Shown here one piece after another: positions 1-10,255 of a stretch of DNA of 64,000 nt; position 1 is the stretch's first letter; every line of letters starts with the position of its first letter. The position numbers were made by a program, and so were the translations under genes. The stretch covers positions 1,798,001 to 1,862,000 of the forward strand of contig NZ_CP117866.1 of the NCBI RefSeq assembly GCF_028736035.1, given 5' to 3'. Source of the DNA: Streptomyces sp. T12 (lineage in GTDB: Bacteria; Actinomycetota; Actinomycetes; Streptomycetales; Streptomycetaceae). Below the pieces are notes generated by a model. It saw nothing but the letters and a program-made list of their open reading frames with translations, searched no databases and was not told the origin of the DNA.

Positions 1-910
1 CCATCCGGATGGACACTCCGTTTGCGACCTGCTCGATGGCGGTGCAGCGCTCCGAGTCGGCGACCTCGGCGGTGATCTCCATGCCGCGGACCATCGGGCC
101 GGGGTGCATCACGATGGCGTGCTCGGGCATCTTGGCCATGCGGTCGCCGTCGAGGCCGTAGCGCCGCGAGTACTCGCGCTCGGTCGGGAAGAACGCGGCG
201 TTCATGCGCTCGCGCTGCACGCGCAGCATCATCACCGCATCGGACTTGGGCAGCGTGCTGTCGAGGTCGTACGACACCTCGCAGGGCCAGGTCTCGACGC
301 CGACCGGCACCAGGGTCGGCGGGGCGACGAGGGTGACCTCCGCGCCGAGGGTGTGCAGCAGGTCGACGTTGGAGCGGGCGACCCGCCCGTGCAGGATGTC
401 GCCGACGATCGTGATGCGCTTGCCGGCGAGGTCCTGGCCGAGCCCGGCGTCCCGGCCGACCAGGCGGCGACGCATGGTGAAGGCGTCCAACAGGGCCTGG
501 GTGGGGTGCTGGTGGGTGCCGTCGCCGGCGTTGATGACGGCCGCGTCGATCCAGCCGGAGTTGGCGAGGCGGTACGGCGCTCCGGAGGCGCCGTGCCGGA
601 TGACGACGGCGTCGACGCCCATGGCCTCCAGGGTCTGGGCGGTGTCCTTCAGGGACTCGCCCTTGGACACGCTCGACCCCTTGGCCGAGAAGTTGATGAC
701 GTCCGCCGACAACCGCTTCTCGGCGGCCTCGAAGGAGATACGCGTGCGCGTGGAGTCCTCGAAGAAGAGGTTGACGACGGTGCGGCCGCGCAGGGTCGGC
801 AGCTTCTTGATCGGCCGGTCGGCGACCCGGGCCATCTCCTCGGCGGTGTCGAGGATCAGGACGGCGTCGTCGCGGGTGAGGTCGGCGGCCGAGATGAGAT
901 GACGCTGCAT
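1..910 (-). CDS. pyrB: Aspartate carbamoyltransferase catalytic subunit (C-terminus beyond left edge)
   Basis: Catalyses carbamoyl phosphate + aspartate to carbamoyl aspartate, the committed step of pyrimidine synthesis, in the cytoplasm. The reading frame opens at an ATG (908-910) with the residues [11 protein letters not shown] and runs off the left edge, so about 303 residues are present of a family length near 310-325. The carbamoyl-phosphate signature STRTR is at residues 53-57 ([11 protein letters not shown]), and the [10 protein letters not shown] substrate motif is near residue 135. It lies 103 bases downstream of pyrR on the same strand, the usual pyrR-pyrB order, so it is probably cotranscribed and subject to PyrR control. 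The gap carries a GC-rich potential hairpin, but I could not fit a second PyrR motif there. Identification is secure. Confidence 0.96.
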   Translation of the reverse strand, partial: MQRHLISAADLTRDDAVLILDTAEEMARVADRPIKKLPTLRGRTVVNLFFEDSTRTRISFEAAEKRLSADVINFSAKGSSVSKGESLKDTAQTLEAMGVDAVVIRHGASGAPYRLANSGWIDAAVINAGDGTHQHPTQALLDAFTMRRRLVGRDAGLGQDLAGKRITIVGDILHGRVARSNVDLLHTLGAEVTLVAPPTLVPVGVETWPCEVSYDLDSTLPKSDAVMMLRVQRERMNAAFFPTEREYSRRYGLDGDRMAKMPEHAIVMHPGPMVRGMEITAEVADSERCTAIEQVANGVSIRM

Positions 911-1013
911 CTGTCAGGCTCCGTAAGGCAGTTAATTCAGGAGAATTCGGGGCAGACGGGTGCGCGCGTGGGCGCGCTGAGCGGGCGTACGACAACGGCG
1001 TACGCCGTGGGCG

Positions 1014-1631
<618 letters not shown>

Positions 1632-1651
1632 ACGTCTGGTTTGCGCCATCC

Positions 1652-1657
1652 ACCTTA
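1652..1657 (-). promoter_or_regulatory. Candidate -10 box of pyrR
   Basis: TAAGGT on the minus strand, about 65 bases upstream of the pyrR start. It fits the Streptomyces vegetative -10 (TAgRRT). No convincing -35 is seen at 17-18 bases. Transcription from here would produce a leader just long enough to contain the PyrR hairpin. Confidence 0.4.
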
Positions 1658-1740
1658 GCAGGCGGGGGAAGCACCTCCGTTCACCCACTTGGCCCAATCG
1701 GCCACCGATAGCACGGAAGCGTCGGTGTGGACCATTCGGC

Positions 1741-1783
1741 TTGACGCGCCAGAGTAACGCTGCGTAACCTCACAGTGAGTTAC
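1741..1783 (+). promoter_or_regulatory. bldD promoter with overlapping BldD operator
   Basis: The -35 box is TTGACG (1741-1746) and the -10 box is TAACCT (1765-1770) with an 18-base spacer. Overlapping and following the -10 is the inverted repeat CTCAC-A-GTGAG (1769-1779), set inside GTAAC...GTTAC-like flanks (1764-1783). The AGTGA/TCAC half-sites match the published BldD operator type, and BldD of S. coelicolor represses its own promoter. Binding here would occlude RNA polymerase. About 57 bases of leader separate the operator from the bldD start. Confidence 0.75.
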
Positions 1784-1840
1784 CAACTGCGCGGCATGGA
1801 ACCCAAGCCAGTCGCGTCGACACAGTGTCCGGGGAGCTAT

Positions 1841-2344
1841 ATGTCCAGCGAATACGCCAAACAGCTCGGGGCCAAGCTCCGGGCCATCCGCACCCAGCAG
1901 GGCCTTTCCCTCCACGGTGTCGAGGAAAAGTCCCAGGGACGCTGGAAGGCCGTCGTGGTCGGTTCGTACGAGCGCGGCGACCGCGCCGTGACCGTGCAGC
2001 GCCTCGCGGAGCTGGCGGATTTCTACGGCGTTCCGGTGCAGGAGCTGCTGCCGGGCACCACGCCTGGCGGCGCCGCCGAGCCGCCGCCGAAGCTGGTCCT
2101 GGACCTGGAGCGGCTGGCCCACGTGCCGGCCGAGAAGGCGGGTCCCTTGCAGCGCTATGCGGCGACCATCCAGTCGCAGCGCGGTGACTACAACGGCAAG
2201 GTGCTCTCGATCCGGCAGGACGACCTGCGCACACTTGCCGTCATCTACGACCAGTCCCCCTCGGTTCTCACCGAGCAGCTGATCAGCTGGGGTGTGCTGG
2301 ACGCGGACGCGCGTCGTGCGGTCTCCCACGCCGAGGAGAGCTGA
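1841..2344 (+). CDS. bldD: Developmental master repressor BldD (c-di-GMP-responsive)
   Basis: DNA-binding repressor that holds Streptomyces in vegetative growth by silencing sporulation genes. The protein has 167 residues, the same as the S. coelicolor protein. The N-terminal XRE-type helix-turn-helix spans about residues 10-70. The C-terminal domain carries the c-di-GMP signature RXD-X8-RXXD intact, as R114-G-D116 and R125-QD-D128. Tetrameric c-di-GMP drives BldD dimerisation in the characterised protein. I chose the ATG at 1841 rather than an in-frame GTG at 1775, because the earlier start would lie inside the operator and the 167-residue form starts MSSEYAKQLG. It is a single-gene transcript ending at two strong hairpins. 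Confidence 0.97.
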   Translation: MSSEYAKQLGAKLRAIRTQQGLSLHGVEEKSQGRWKAVVVGSYERGDRAVTVQRLAELADFYGVPVQELLPGTTPGGAAEPPPKLVLDLERLAHVPAEKAGPLQRYAATIQSQRGDYNGKVLSIRQDDLRTLAVIYDQSPSVLTEQLISWGVLDADARRAVSHAEES

Positions 2345-2379
2345 GCGTTCCACGGGTTCGACCCAGTCAGCAGAAACGT

Positions 2380-2425
2380 GCCGCCGGGGTGGCCGGAACT
2401 TTGCGGTTCCGGCCACCCCGGCGGC
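2380..2425. terminator. Strong hairpin after bldD
   Basis: A perfect 20-bp inverted repeat (2380-2399 with 2406-2425) around a 6-base loop, 36 bases after the bldD stop. There is no long T-run, as is usual for Streptomyces terminators. It lies between convergent bldD and nusB and may serve both. Confidence 0.8.
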
Positions 2426-2460
2426 GTTCTGCGGGCCTTGTGGGGCGTAGTCGTACGGGA

Positions 2461-2504
2461 ACGCCGGAGGGCCCGCAGCGTCACCGCTGCGGGCCCTCCG
2501 GCGT
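2461..2504. terminator. Second hairpin between bldD and nusB, with T-tract
   Basis: A perfect 20-bp stem (2461-2480 with 2485-2504) with loop TCAC. On the plus strand it runs straight into TTTT (2504-2507), and it starts only ten bases beyond the nusB stop. It is best placed to terminate the nusB transcript on the minus strand and to back up the bldD terminator on the plus strand. Confidence 0.8.
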
Positions 2505-2513
2505 TTTCCCTGC

Positions 2514-2948
2514 TTACGCCTCGTCCCGGCGCAGCGAGGGCTTCAGGTCCTTGAGCCGGCCGAGCAGCCCGTTGACGAACGAGGGCGACTCGTCCGTCGA
2601 GAACTCCTTGGCCAGCTGCACCATCTCGTCGAGTACGACCGCGTCCGGCGTCTCGTCGACCCAGATCAGCTCGTAGGCGCCAAGGCGCAGGATGTTGCGG
2701 TCCACGACCGGCATCCGGTCGAGCGTCCAGCCGACCGAGTACTGCGCGATCAGCTCGTCGATGCGCTTCGCGTGCTGCGCGTAGCCCTCGATCAGCTGCA
2801 TCGTGTACTCGCTCACCGGCGGCTGCCGGGTGTCGGCCCGGGAGAGCCGGATCCAGTCCGCGAGGACCGTCAGGACGTCGGCCCCGCGCTGGTCGCCCTC
2901 GAAGAGGATCTGGAAGGCGCGCTTGCGGGCCGTGTTGCGGGCAGCCAC
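2514..2948 (-). CDS. nusB: Transcription antitermination factor NusB
   Basis: RNA-binding all-helical protein that, with NusE/S10, forms the boxA antitermination complex on rRNA transcripts. The 144 residues begin with the typical N-terminus MAARNTARKRAFQILFEGDQ and include the conserved VDRNILRLGAYEL block near residue 90. The GTG start (2946-2948) lies 2 bases downstream of the efp stop, so nusB is translationally linked to efp. The order efp-nusB with an M24 peptidase upstream is common in Gram-positive bacteria. Confidence 0.95.
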   Translation of the reverse strand: MAARNTARKRAFQILFEGDQRGADVLTVLADWIRLSRADTRQPPVSEYTMQLIEGYAQHAKRIDELIAQYSVGWTLDRMPVVDRNILRLGAYELIWVDETPDAVVLDEMVQLAKEFSTDESPSFVNGLLGRLKDLKPSLRRDEA

Positions 2949-2950
2949 GG

Positions 2951-3517
2951 TTAGCTGTTCACCCGGCCGAGGTAGTCGCTGGTGCGGGTGTCGACCTTGA
3001 TCTTCTCACCGGTGGTGATGAAGAGCGGGACCTGGATCTGGTGACCGGTCTCCAGGGTGGCGGGCTTGGTGCCGCCGGTGGAGCGGTCGCCCTGGACGCC
3101 CGGCTCGGTCTCCTGGACGACGAGCTCGACGGCGGCCGGCAGCTCGACGAAGAGCACCTCGCCCTCGTGCTGCGCGACGGTGGCGGTGAAGCCCTCGATC
3201 AGGAAGTTGGCGGCGTCGCCGACGGCCTTGCGGTCGACCATGAGCTGGTCGTAGGTCTCCATGTCCATGAAGACGAAGTACTCGCCGTCCATGTAGGAGA
3301 ACTGCATGTCGCGCTTGTCGACGGTGGCCGTCTCGACCTTCACGCCGGCGTTGAAGGTCTTGTCGACGACCTTCCCGGAGAGCACGTTCTTGAGCTTGGT
3401 GCGCACGAAGGCCGGGCCCTTGCCGGGCTTGACGTGCTGGAACTCGACGACGGACCAGAGCTGGCCGCCTTCGAGCTTGAGCACCATGCCGTTCTTGAGG
3501 TCGTTCGTGGAAGCCAC
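2951..3517 (-). CDS. efp: Elongation factor P
   Basis: Binds the ribosome between P and E sites and relieves stalling on polyproline stretches, which matters here because several neighbours (the P-loop protein at 4895, MltG) are proline-rich. The length is 188 residues from the GTG at 3515-3517 ([18 protein letters not shown]); an upstream in-frame start would add 16 uncharacteristic residues. The three beta-barrel domains are covered. The tip-loop lysine is K33 in KPGKGPAF. The C-terminal signature [15 protein letters not shown] is present. It is followed at once by nusB and preceded by the M24 gene after a 51-base gap. Confidence 0.97.
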   Translation of the reverse strand: MASTNDLKNGMVLKLEGGQLWSVVEFQHVKPGKGPAFVRTKLKNVLSGKVVDKTFNAGVKVETATVDKRDMQFSYMDGEYFVFMDMETYDQLMVDRKAVGDAANFLIEGFTATVAQHEGEVLFVELPAAVELVVQETEPGVQGDRSTGGTKPATLETGHQIQVPLFITTGEKIKVDTRTSDYLGRVNS

Positions 3518-3568
3518 GGTTGCGGAATCTCCTGGACTGACGTGGACGACCCCGGCGCACGCCACTGC

Positions 3569-4675
3569 CTAGAGGGCGAGCAGCTCCTTGGTCGTGATGG
3601 TGAGTAGCTCGGGTCCGCCGTCCGCCTCAGGGCGGACGACGAGCGTGTCATCGATCCGGACGCCGCCCCGGCCCGGGAGGTGGACTCCCGGTTCGACGGT
3701 GACCGGCACGCAAGCGTCCAGTTTACCCATGGCCGCGGGACCCAACTGCGGGTCCTCGTCGATTTCGAGTCCCACGCCGTGCCCCGTCAGCGCCGGAAGG
3801 CCCTGGGCGTACCCCGCCGAGTCCAGCACCTGACGTGCGGCGCGGTCAACATCGCGGTACGCGGCGCCGGGGGCCAGCGACTCCCGTCCGGCTCGCTGGG
3901 CAGCGAAGACGAGGTCGTACAGCTCGATCTGCCAGTCGGCGGGGGACGTACCGATGACGAAGGTACGGCCGATCTCGCACCGGTAGCCGCGGTACGTGGC
4001 CCCCAGGCAGACGGAGAGGAAGTCGCCCTCCTCGACGCGGCGGTCCGTGGGCCGATGGGCACGCCGGCCGGCGTTCGGGCCGGTGGCGACGGAGGTCGGG
4101 AAGGCGGGGCCGTCGGCGCCGTGATCGACCAGGCGCCGTTCGAGTTCCAGGGCGAGGTGACGTTCGGTACGGCCGACGAGGATGGATTCGAGCAGCTCCC
4201 CGAGTGCCTGGTCGGCGATCTCGGCACCGATCCTCAGGCACGAGATCTCCTCCTCGTCCTTGACCACCCGGAGCTGCTCCACGGCTCCGCCGAGGTCGGC
4301 GAGGCGCAGTCGCGGGACGACCGAGCGGATGGCCCTGTGGCGGGCCACGGTGAGGTGGTGTTCCTCCACGGCGAGGCAGACCCCGCCCTGCGATGCCGCG
4401 AGGTCGGCCGCGGCGACGGCGGGGTCGCCTCCGGCCCCGGGGAGGGTGTGGATCCGCAGCGCCTCGTCGGGACGGCCCTCGGTGGGGCGGTCGTCGGGCG
4501 GTTCGGTGCACACGAGCAGGTCTTCGGTCTTGCCGAGGAGCAGCACGGAGCCCTGTGGGGCGGCGCCCGCGAGGTAGCGGACGTTGGCGGGGCGGGAGAT
4601 CAGCGCTGTGGCGCTGCCGCTGGCCTGGCAGCGGTCCCTCAGCCGGGATCGGCGGGTGGCGTACACCTCTGACAT
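3569..4675 (-). CDS. M24 family (Xaa-Pro aminopeptidase-like) protein with altered metal ligands
   Basis: The 368 residues have the two-domain layout of PepQ/PepP proteins: a creatinase N-terminal domain (about 1-135) and a pita-bread catalytic domain (140-368). Active family members bind two metals through D, D, H, E, E. Aligning from the sequence, the first Asp (LDFGA in relatives) is Cys in SVCLGATYRGY, the second Asp (SDMTRT) is Glu in CEIGRTF, the His is kept in GHGVGLEI, the first Glu is kept in VTVEPGVH, and the last Glu (RIED) is Asp in GGVRIDDT. It may therefore have weak, altered or no peptidase activity. It is the first gene of the efp-nusB group, in the position where pepQ-type genes usually sit. 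I do not assign a symbol. Confidence 0.85.
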   Translation of the reverse strand: MSEVYATRRSRLRDRCQASGSATALISRPANVRYLAGAAPQGSVLLLGKTEDLLVCTEPPDDRPTEGRPDEALRIHTLPGAGGDPAVAAADLAASQGGVCLAVEEHHLTVARHRAIRSVVPRLRLADLGGAVEQLRVVKDEEEISCLRIGAEIADQALGELLESILVGRTERHLALELERRLVDHGADGPAFPTSVATGPNAGRRAHRPTDRRVEEGDFLSVCLGATYRGYRCEIGRTFVIGTSPADWQIELYDLVFAAQRAGRESLAPGAAYRDVDRAARQVLDSAGYAQGLPALTGHGVGLEIDEDPQLGPAAMGKLDACVPVTVEPGVHLPGRGGVRIDDTLVVRPEADGGPELLTITTKELLAL

Positions 4676-4820
4676 GACCCGAGCGTAAGAGCTCCGCGGG
4701 GTTGGCGCCGGTTGAGGGCGTCTGAGTGGGCGGTGTCTGGAAATGGGCGGGTTGGTGGGGTGACGTTCGGGGGCGGGGGTGCGGCTTGAGGTTGTGTGCC
4801 GTCTGGGGGTTCGTGGGGGC

Positions 4821-4871
4821 TTGTCGCGCCCACGCGGCGGAGCCGCATGTCGATACAGCCCCGCGCCCCTT
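4821..4871. repeat. Dispersed Streptomyces intergenic repeat-like segment
   Basis: The intergenic stretch 4676-4894 contains a run with the motif CGCGGCGGAGCCGCATGTCG followed by ATACAGCCCCGCGCCCCTT. From memory, near-identical segments recur between genes in many Streptomyces genomes. It holds a short GCGGC/GCCGC palindrome. I see no coding frame here. Confidence 0.5.
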
Positions 4872-4894
4872 GAGGTCGGCTCAGTCCCCGGCGC

Positions 4895-5848
4895 CTACCA
4901 GTTCGGAGGGCTGGCGATCGAGCGGGCCAGTACGTCGTCCAGGACCTGGGCCGTCTGTGGGACGTCGAGCTGGGAGTTGTCGATGATCGGCAGGCCCGAG
5001 CCGTACCAGCCCGCCATGCGGCCGTGGATGCGGGCGACCTCCTCGTCGGTGAGGCGGCGGTTGCCTGTGCGCTCGGCGTTGCGCTCGAGGACGATCTCCA
5101 GGCCCGGCAACAGGACCACCGGCAACAGCCCCGGACCCACATGGCGCTTCCAGCCGCCGAGGCCCACCACCGGCCGGTCGGGGAAGACCGCGTCGTCGAG
5201 GATGCAGGAGATGCCGTTGGCCAGGTAGTTGCGCGCGGCGAAGCCGCAGGTGCGGCGGGCGAGGCGGTACTGGGCCTCGGAGTTGTCGTTCCACCCGGAC
5301 TGCGGGTCGGCGAAGCCCGAGCGGACCCATTCGCGTACGTCGTCGAGGCTGATGTGGGCCGTGGGGACCCGGCGGTGGTCCGCCCAGTATTTGGCGACGC
5401 TCGTCTTGCCTGCTCCGGCGGGCCCGATGAGCAGTACCGCGAGAGTCGTGGCCGACGGGTCGGGTGCCGCCGTCGCGGGCGGGGTGCTCGGCATGGCGAC
5501 GGGGCCGCCGGGCGGCAGTGGTACGTGGCCCGTGGTGTCGGGCGTCGGCGGGGCCTGGACGTGCTGGGACGCGGGCGGGACCGGTCCGGGGGGTGTGAAG
5601 CCCGGCGCCGGGGGCGGCGGGGGCACGGGGGCCGATCCCTGGTGGGGGGCGGAGCCCTGGTGCGAAGCGGGTCCCTGGTACGGGGCGGGTCCTTGGTGCG
5701 GGGCAGGTCCCTGGGGCGCACCCGGGTGGTGCTGACCCGGGTGCTGTGCGGCCGGCGACCAGCCGTGCCCCGGCTGGTGGGGCGGCGGCAGCGGAGAACC
5801 CACTGCGTGCTGCATCCGGTGCCACTCCGTCTCGTCTTCCATGGCCAT
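4895..5848 (-). CDS. P-loop NTPase/kinase-like protein with proline/glutamine-rich N-terminus
   Basis: Function unknown. From the ATG at 5846-5848 the protein has 317 residues. Residues 1-140 are low complexity (P, G, H, Q) with a five-residue repeat of the form GPAPHQ/GSAPHQ. The C-terminal 170 residues form a small kinase-like P-loop domain: Walker A GPAGAGKTS, then ISLDDVREWV (a DxxR-like substrate element), ISCILDDAVFP as the probable Walker B strand, and a NAERTGNR lid-like segment. This arrangement resembles polynucleotide or small-molecule kinases such as the gluconate and zeta types. The start is uncertain: a GTG at 5885-5887 is in frame but sits inside an inverted repeat, and neither start has a good Shine-Dalgarno. 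It follows aroB after a terminator hairpin. Confidence 0.72.
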   Translation of the reverse strand: MAMEDETEWHRMQHAVGSPLPPPHQPGHGWSPAAQHPGQHHPGAPQGPAPHQGPAPYQGPASHQGSAPHQGSAPVPPPPPAPGFTPPGPVPPASQHVQAPPTPDTTGHVPLPPGGPVAMPSTPPATAAPDPSATTLAVLLIGPAGAGKTSVAKYWADHRRVPTAHISLDDVREWVRSGFADPQSGWNDNSEAQYRLARRTCGFAARNYLANGISCILDDAVFPDRPVVGLGGWKRHVGPGLLPVVLLPGLEIVLERNAERTGNRRLTDEEVARIHGRMAGWYGSGLPIIDNSQLDVPQTAQVLDDVLARSIASPPNW

Positions 5849-5879
5849 TGGCGCTGGCAGCAGGGCACGGACCCCGCTC

Positions 5880-5907
5880 TCCCCCACTACCCGGAAGGCG
5901 TGGGGGA
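5880..5907. repeat. Inverted repeat ahead of the P-loop gene
   Basis: TCCCCCAC (5880-5887) is paired with GTGGGGGA (5900-5907) around a 12-base GC-rich loop. Hairpins of this form are common between Streptomyces genes. It covers the alternative GTG start of the downstream gene. Confidence 0.5.
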
Positions 5908-5923
5908 CCCCATCCGAACGGTA

Positions 5924-5961
5924 CCGCCCCCGGCCGCCGTTTGGTGAACGGCCGGGGGCGG
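5924..5961 (-). terminator. Hairpin terminator after aroB
   Basis: A perfect 13-bp stem (5924-5936 with 5949-5961), 54 bases beyond the aroB stop on the minus strand. It separates the aro operon from the P-loop gene downstream. Confidence 0.7.
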
Positions 5962-6014
5962 TCTGAAGTGCCCATCGCCACAGGCGAATCGGACGGAAGG
6001 GTGGTTCGGCGGAC

Positions 6015-7614
<1,600 letters not shown>

Positions 7615-7618
<4 letters not shown>

Positions 7619-8799
7619 CGGATGGCGAGGTTGTCGAGGTACGAGGTCACGTTGCGGCGGGTCTCGGCGACCGAGTCGCCGCCGAACTTCTCCGCCACCG
7701 CGTCCGCGAGCACGAGGGCCACCATGGCCTCGGCGACGATGCCGGCGGCCGGGACGGCGGAGACGTCGGAGCGCTGGTGGTGCGCCTGCGTCGCCTCGCC
7801 GGTGGTGACGTCCACCGTCTGCAGGGCGCGCGGCACGGTCGCGATCGGCTTCATCGCGGCGCGGACCCGCAGCAGCTCACCGGTGGTGAGGCCGCCCTCG
7901 GTGCCACCGGAACGGCCGGAGACGCGGCGGATGCCCTCGGGCGTGTTCACGATCTCGTCGTGGGCCTTGGAGCCGGGGACGCGTGCCAGCTCGAAGCCGT
8001 CACCGATCTCGACACCCTTGATCGCCTGAATGCCCATGAGCGCCCCGGCGAGGCGGGCGTCCAGCTTGCGGTCCCAGTGCACATGCGAGCCCAGACCGAC
8101 GGGGACGCCGTAGGCCAGGATCTCGACCACGCCACCGAGGGTGTCGCCGTCCTTGTGGGCCTGGTCGATCTCGGCGACCATCGCCTTCGACGCGTCCGCG
8201 TCCAGGCAGCGCACGGGGTCGGCGTCCAGCTTCTCGACGTCGGCCGGCGTCGGGTAGACGCCCTGCGGCGCCTTCGCGGAGGCCAACTCCACAACGTGGC
8301 TGACGATCTCGATGCCGGCCGTCTCCTTGATGTACGACCGGGCGACCGCGCCCAGCGCCACACGGGCCGCCGTCTCCCGCGCCGAGGCACGCTCCAGGAT
8401 CGGCCGGGCCTCGTCGAAGCCGTACTTCTGCATGCCCGCGAGGTCGGCGTGGCCGGGACGCGGGCGGGTCAGCGGCGCGTTGCGGGCGAGGCCCGCGAGG
8501 ATCTCCGGGTCGATGGGGTCGGCCGCCATGACCTGCTCCCACTTCGGCCACTCGGTGTTGCCCACCATGATCGCGACCGGGGAACCGAGGGTCAGGCCGT
8601 GCCGGACGCCGCCGAGGAAGGTGACCTCGTCACGCTCGAACTTCATGCGCGCACCGCGTCCATAACCGAGCCGGCGCCGGGCCAGGTGGTCCGCCACCAT
8701 CTCCGTGGTGATCGGCACGCCGGCGGGAAGGCCCTCCAGCGTCGCCACGAGTGCGGGACCGTGGGACTCCCCCGCGGTCAGCCAGCGCAACCTGCTCAA
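7615..8799 (-). CDS. aroC: Chorismate synthase
   Basis: Forms chorismate from EPSP with reduced FMN, the last common aromatic step. The 394 residues start with the invariant [17 protein letters not shown]. The family signatures [11 protein letters not shown] and the histidine-containing [10 protein letters not shown] block are present. The start is a TTG (8797-8799) behind a good GAGGAG Shine-Dalgarno; the N-terminal sequence fixes this choice. It is the first gene of aroC-aroK-aroB, preceded by 182 bases without a gene. Confidence 0.97.
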
Positions 8800-8981
8800 C
8801 GGTGCTCCTCAGTGCTCGCGCCCTGGTACTGCCCTGCGTACGCGCGTCCTCGCATACGTCGACGGCGCGACCAGGTGCGCGGCCCTGGCCCGCCACCTTC
8901 GATCCTCCCACGTCCGGGCCCGGTGCCCGGCCGCCGGTCCACCAAGCGGACGGCAGATGGACGTCGTCGGACGCCGGAGGG

Positions 8982-9323
8982 TCACGCCGAGCCGTTGCCC
9001 TGGCGCTGTTGCGGAGCGTACGAGCCGAGGAAGTCGGCACCGCTCGGTTCCTGCGACGGCTGCCGCACCGACTGCTGGGGAGCGTACGGCCCGAGGTAGT
9101 CGGCGCCCCTCCCCTGGCCGTGCTGCGCCGCCGCGTGAACGGCCTGTCCCTCACGCATCGCACGCCGCCGGTCGATCGTGCGCTTCAGCTTGAAGACCCA
9201 CGACCCGACGACGAGGAGCACGATCAGGACAAGCACAGGGATCTGCACCCAGTCCGGCATGAACCGCAGGACGATCTCGAATATCTCGCCCTTGCCGGAC
9301 GCCAACGGCACACCAGTGGACAT
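8982..9323 (-). CDS. Small membrane protein with repeated PYAPQQ tail
   Basis: The 113 residues have one predicted membrane helix (VQIPVLVLIVLLVVGSWVF, about residues 26-44), then a basic segment KLKRTIDRRRAMR that favours a cytoplasmic C-terminus. The tail contains two imperfect copies of GAD(Y/F)LG(P/S)YAPQQ, about 25 residues apart. I do not recognise a function. It sits between aroE and aroC on the minus strand, 51 bases after the aroE stop, and may be cotranscribed with aroE. The ATG is at 9321-9323. Confidence 0.75.
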   Translation of the reverse strand: MSTGVPLASGKGEIFEIVLRFMPDWVQIPVLVLIVLLVVGSWVFKLKRTIDRRRAMREGQAVHAAAQHGQGRGADYLGPYAPQQSVRQPSQEPSGADFLGSYAPQQRQGNGSA

Positions 9324-9374
9324 GGCTCGTACTCCCCCTCGGACCGCTCCGCCCCCTGCGGAACTCAGCGGATC

Positions 9375-10214
9375 CTAGCGCCCCGCGAGAGCGCGCTCGC
9401 CCGCTTTTCGCATGGCCTCCAGGGGTGCCGGAACACGCCCGGTCATCTGCTCCACCTGGAGCACCGCCTGGTGGACCAGCAGGTCGAGCCCGCTGACGAC
9501 GGCTCCGCCGTACATGGACCAGCGGGCCGCGAGAGCGGTCGGCCAGGGGTCGTAGAGCACGTCGAACAGGGTGGCGGGGCGCTCCGGTACGGCGGCGGCG
9601 AGTGCGTCGGTCGTCCCGGCCGGGGTGGTCGCGATCACCAGCGGCGCGCGCAGCGCCCGGTCCGCGTCGGCCCAGTCCGCCGTACGGAGTTCGACGTCGA
9701 GCCGCTCGCCCCACTGCCGCATCTCGGCGGCGCGGGCCTCACTTCGTACGTACGCCACGACCTCACCGGTGCAGATGCGCGCGAGCGCGGCCAGCGCGGA
9801 GGAGGCGGTGGCGCCGGCGCCGAGGATGGCCGCCGAGTCGACCTGTTCGATGCCGCGCTCCCGCAGCGCGGCGACCATGCCGGGGATGTCGGTGTTGTCG
9901 CCGACGCGGCGGCCGTCCTCGGTGAAGACGACCGTGTTGACCGCCTCGACCGAGGCCGCCGTCTCGCTGATCTCGTCGAGCAGCGGAAGGACGGCCCGCT
10001 TGAGCGGCATGGTCAGCGACAGCCCGGCCCACTCCGGCCCGAGTTCCGCGAAGAACTTGGGCAGCGCTGCCTCGTCGATCTCGAACCGGTCGTAGGACCA
10101 GTCCACGAGCCCCAGTTCCCGGTACGCGGCCCGGTGCAGCACCGGGGAGAGGGAGTGGGCGATGGGCGAACCGAGCACGGCGGCCCGGCGGGCGTCAGTT
10201 GCCCGTGCTGTCAT
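9375..10214 (-). CDS. aroE: Shikimate dehydrogenase
   Basis: NADPH-dependent reduction of 3-dehydroshikimate to shikimate. The 279 residues carry the N-terminal shikimate-binding motif GSPIAHSLSP (residues 15-24), the catalytic Lys in SLTMPLKRAV, the Asp in DNTDIPGM, and the Rossmann ILGAGATASSALAAL motif. It lies 41 bases after mltG and is probably in the ruvX-mltG-aroE transcript, a common order in Streptomyces and other actinobacteria. Confidence 0.96.
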   Translation of the reverse strand: MTARATDARRAAVLGSPIAHSLSPVLHRAAYRELGLVDWSYDRFEIDEAALPKFFAELGPEWAGLSLTMPLKRAVLPLLDEISETAASVEAVNTVVFTEDGRRVGDNTDIPGMVAALRERGIEQVDSAAILGAGATASSALAALARICTGEVVAYVRSEARAAEMRQWGERLDVELRTADWADADRALRAPLVIATTPAGTTDALAAAVPERPATLFDVLYDPWPTALAARWSMYGGAVVSGLDLLVHQAVLQVEQMTGRVPAPLEAMRKAGERALAGR

Positions 10215-10255
10215 GGAACCTGTCCTTGAACCTGTGGAGACTTCGCTGTCCGACG

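Noticed and set aside
1775..1840. Earlier GTG start for bldD
   Set aside because: It lies inside the operator palindrome and would add 22 residues absent from known BldD.
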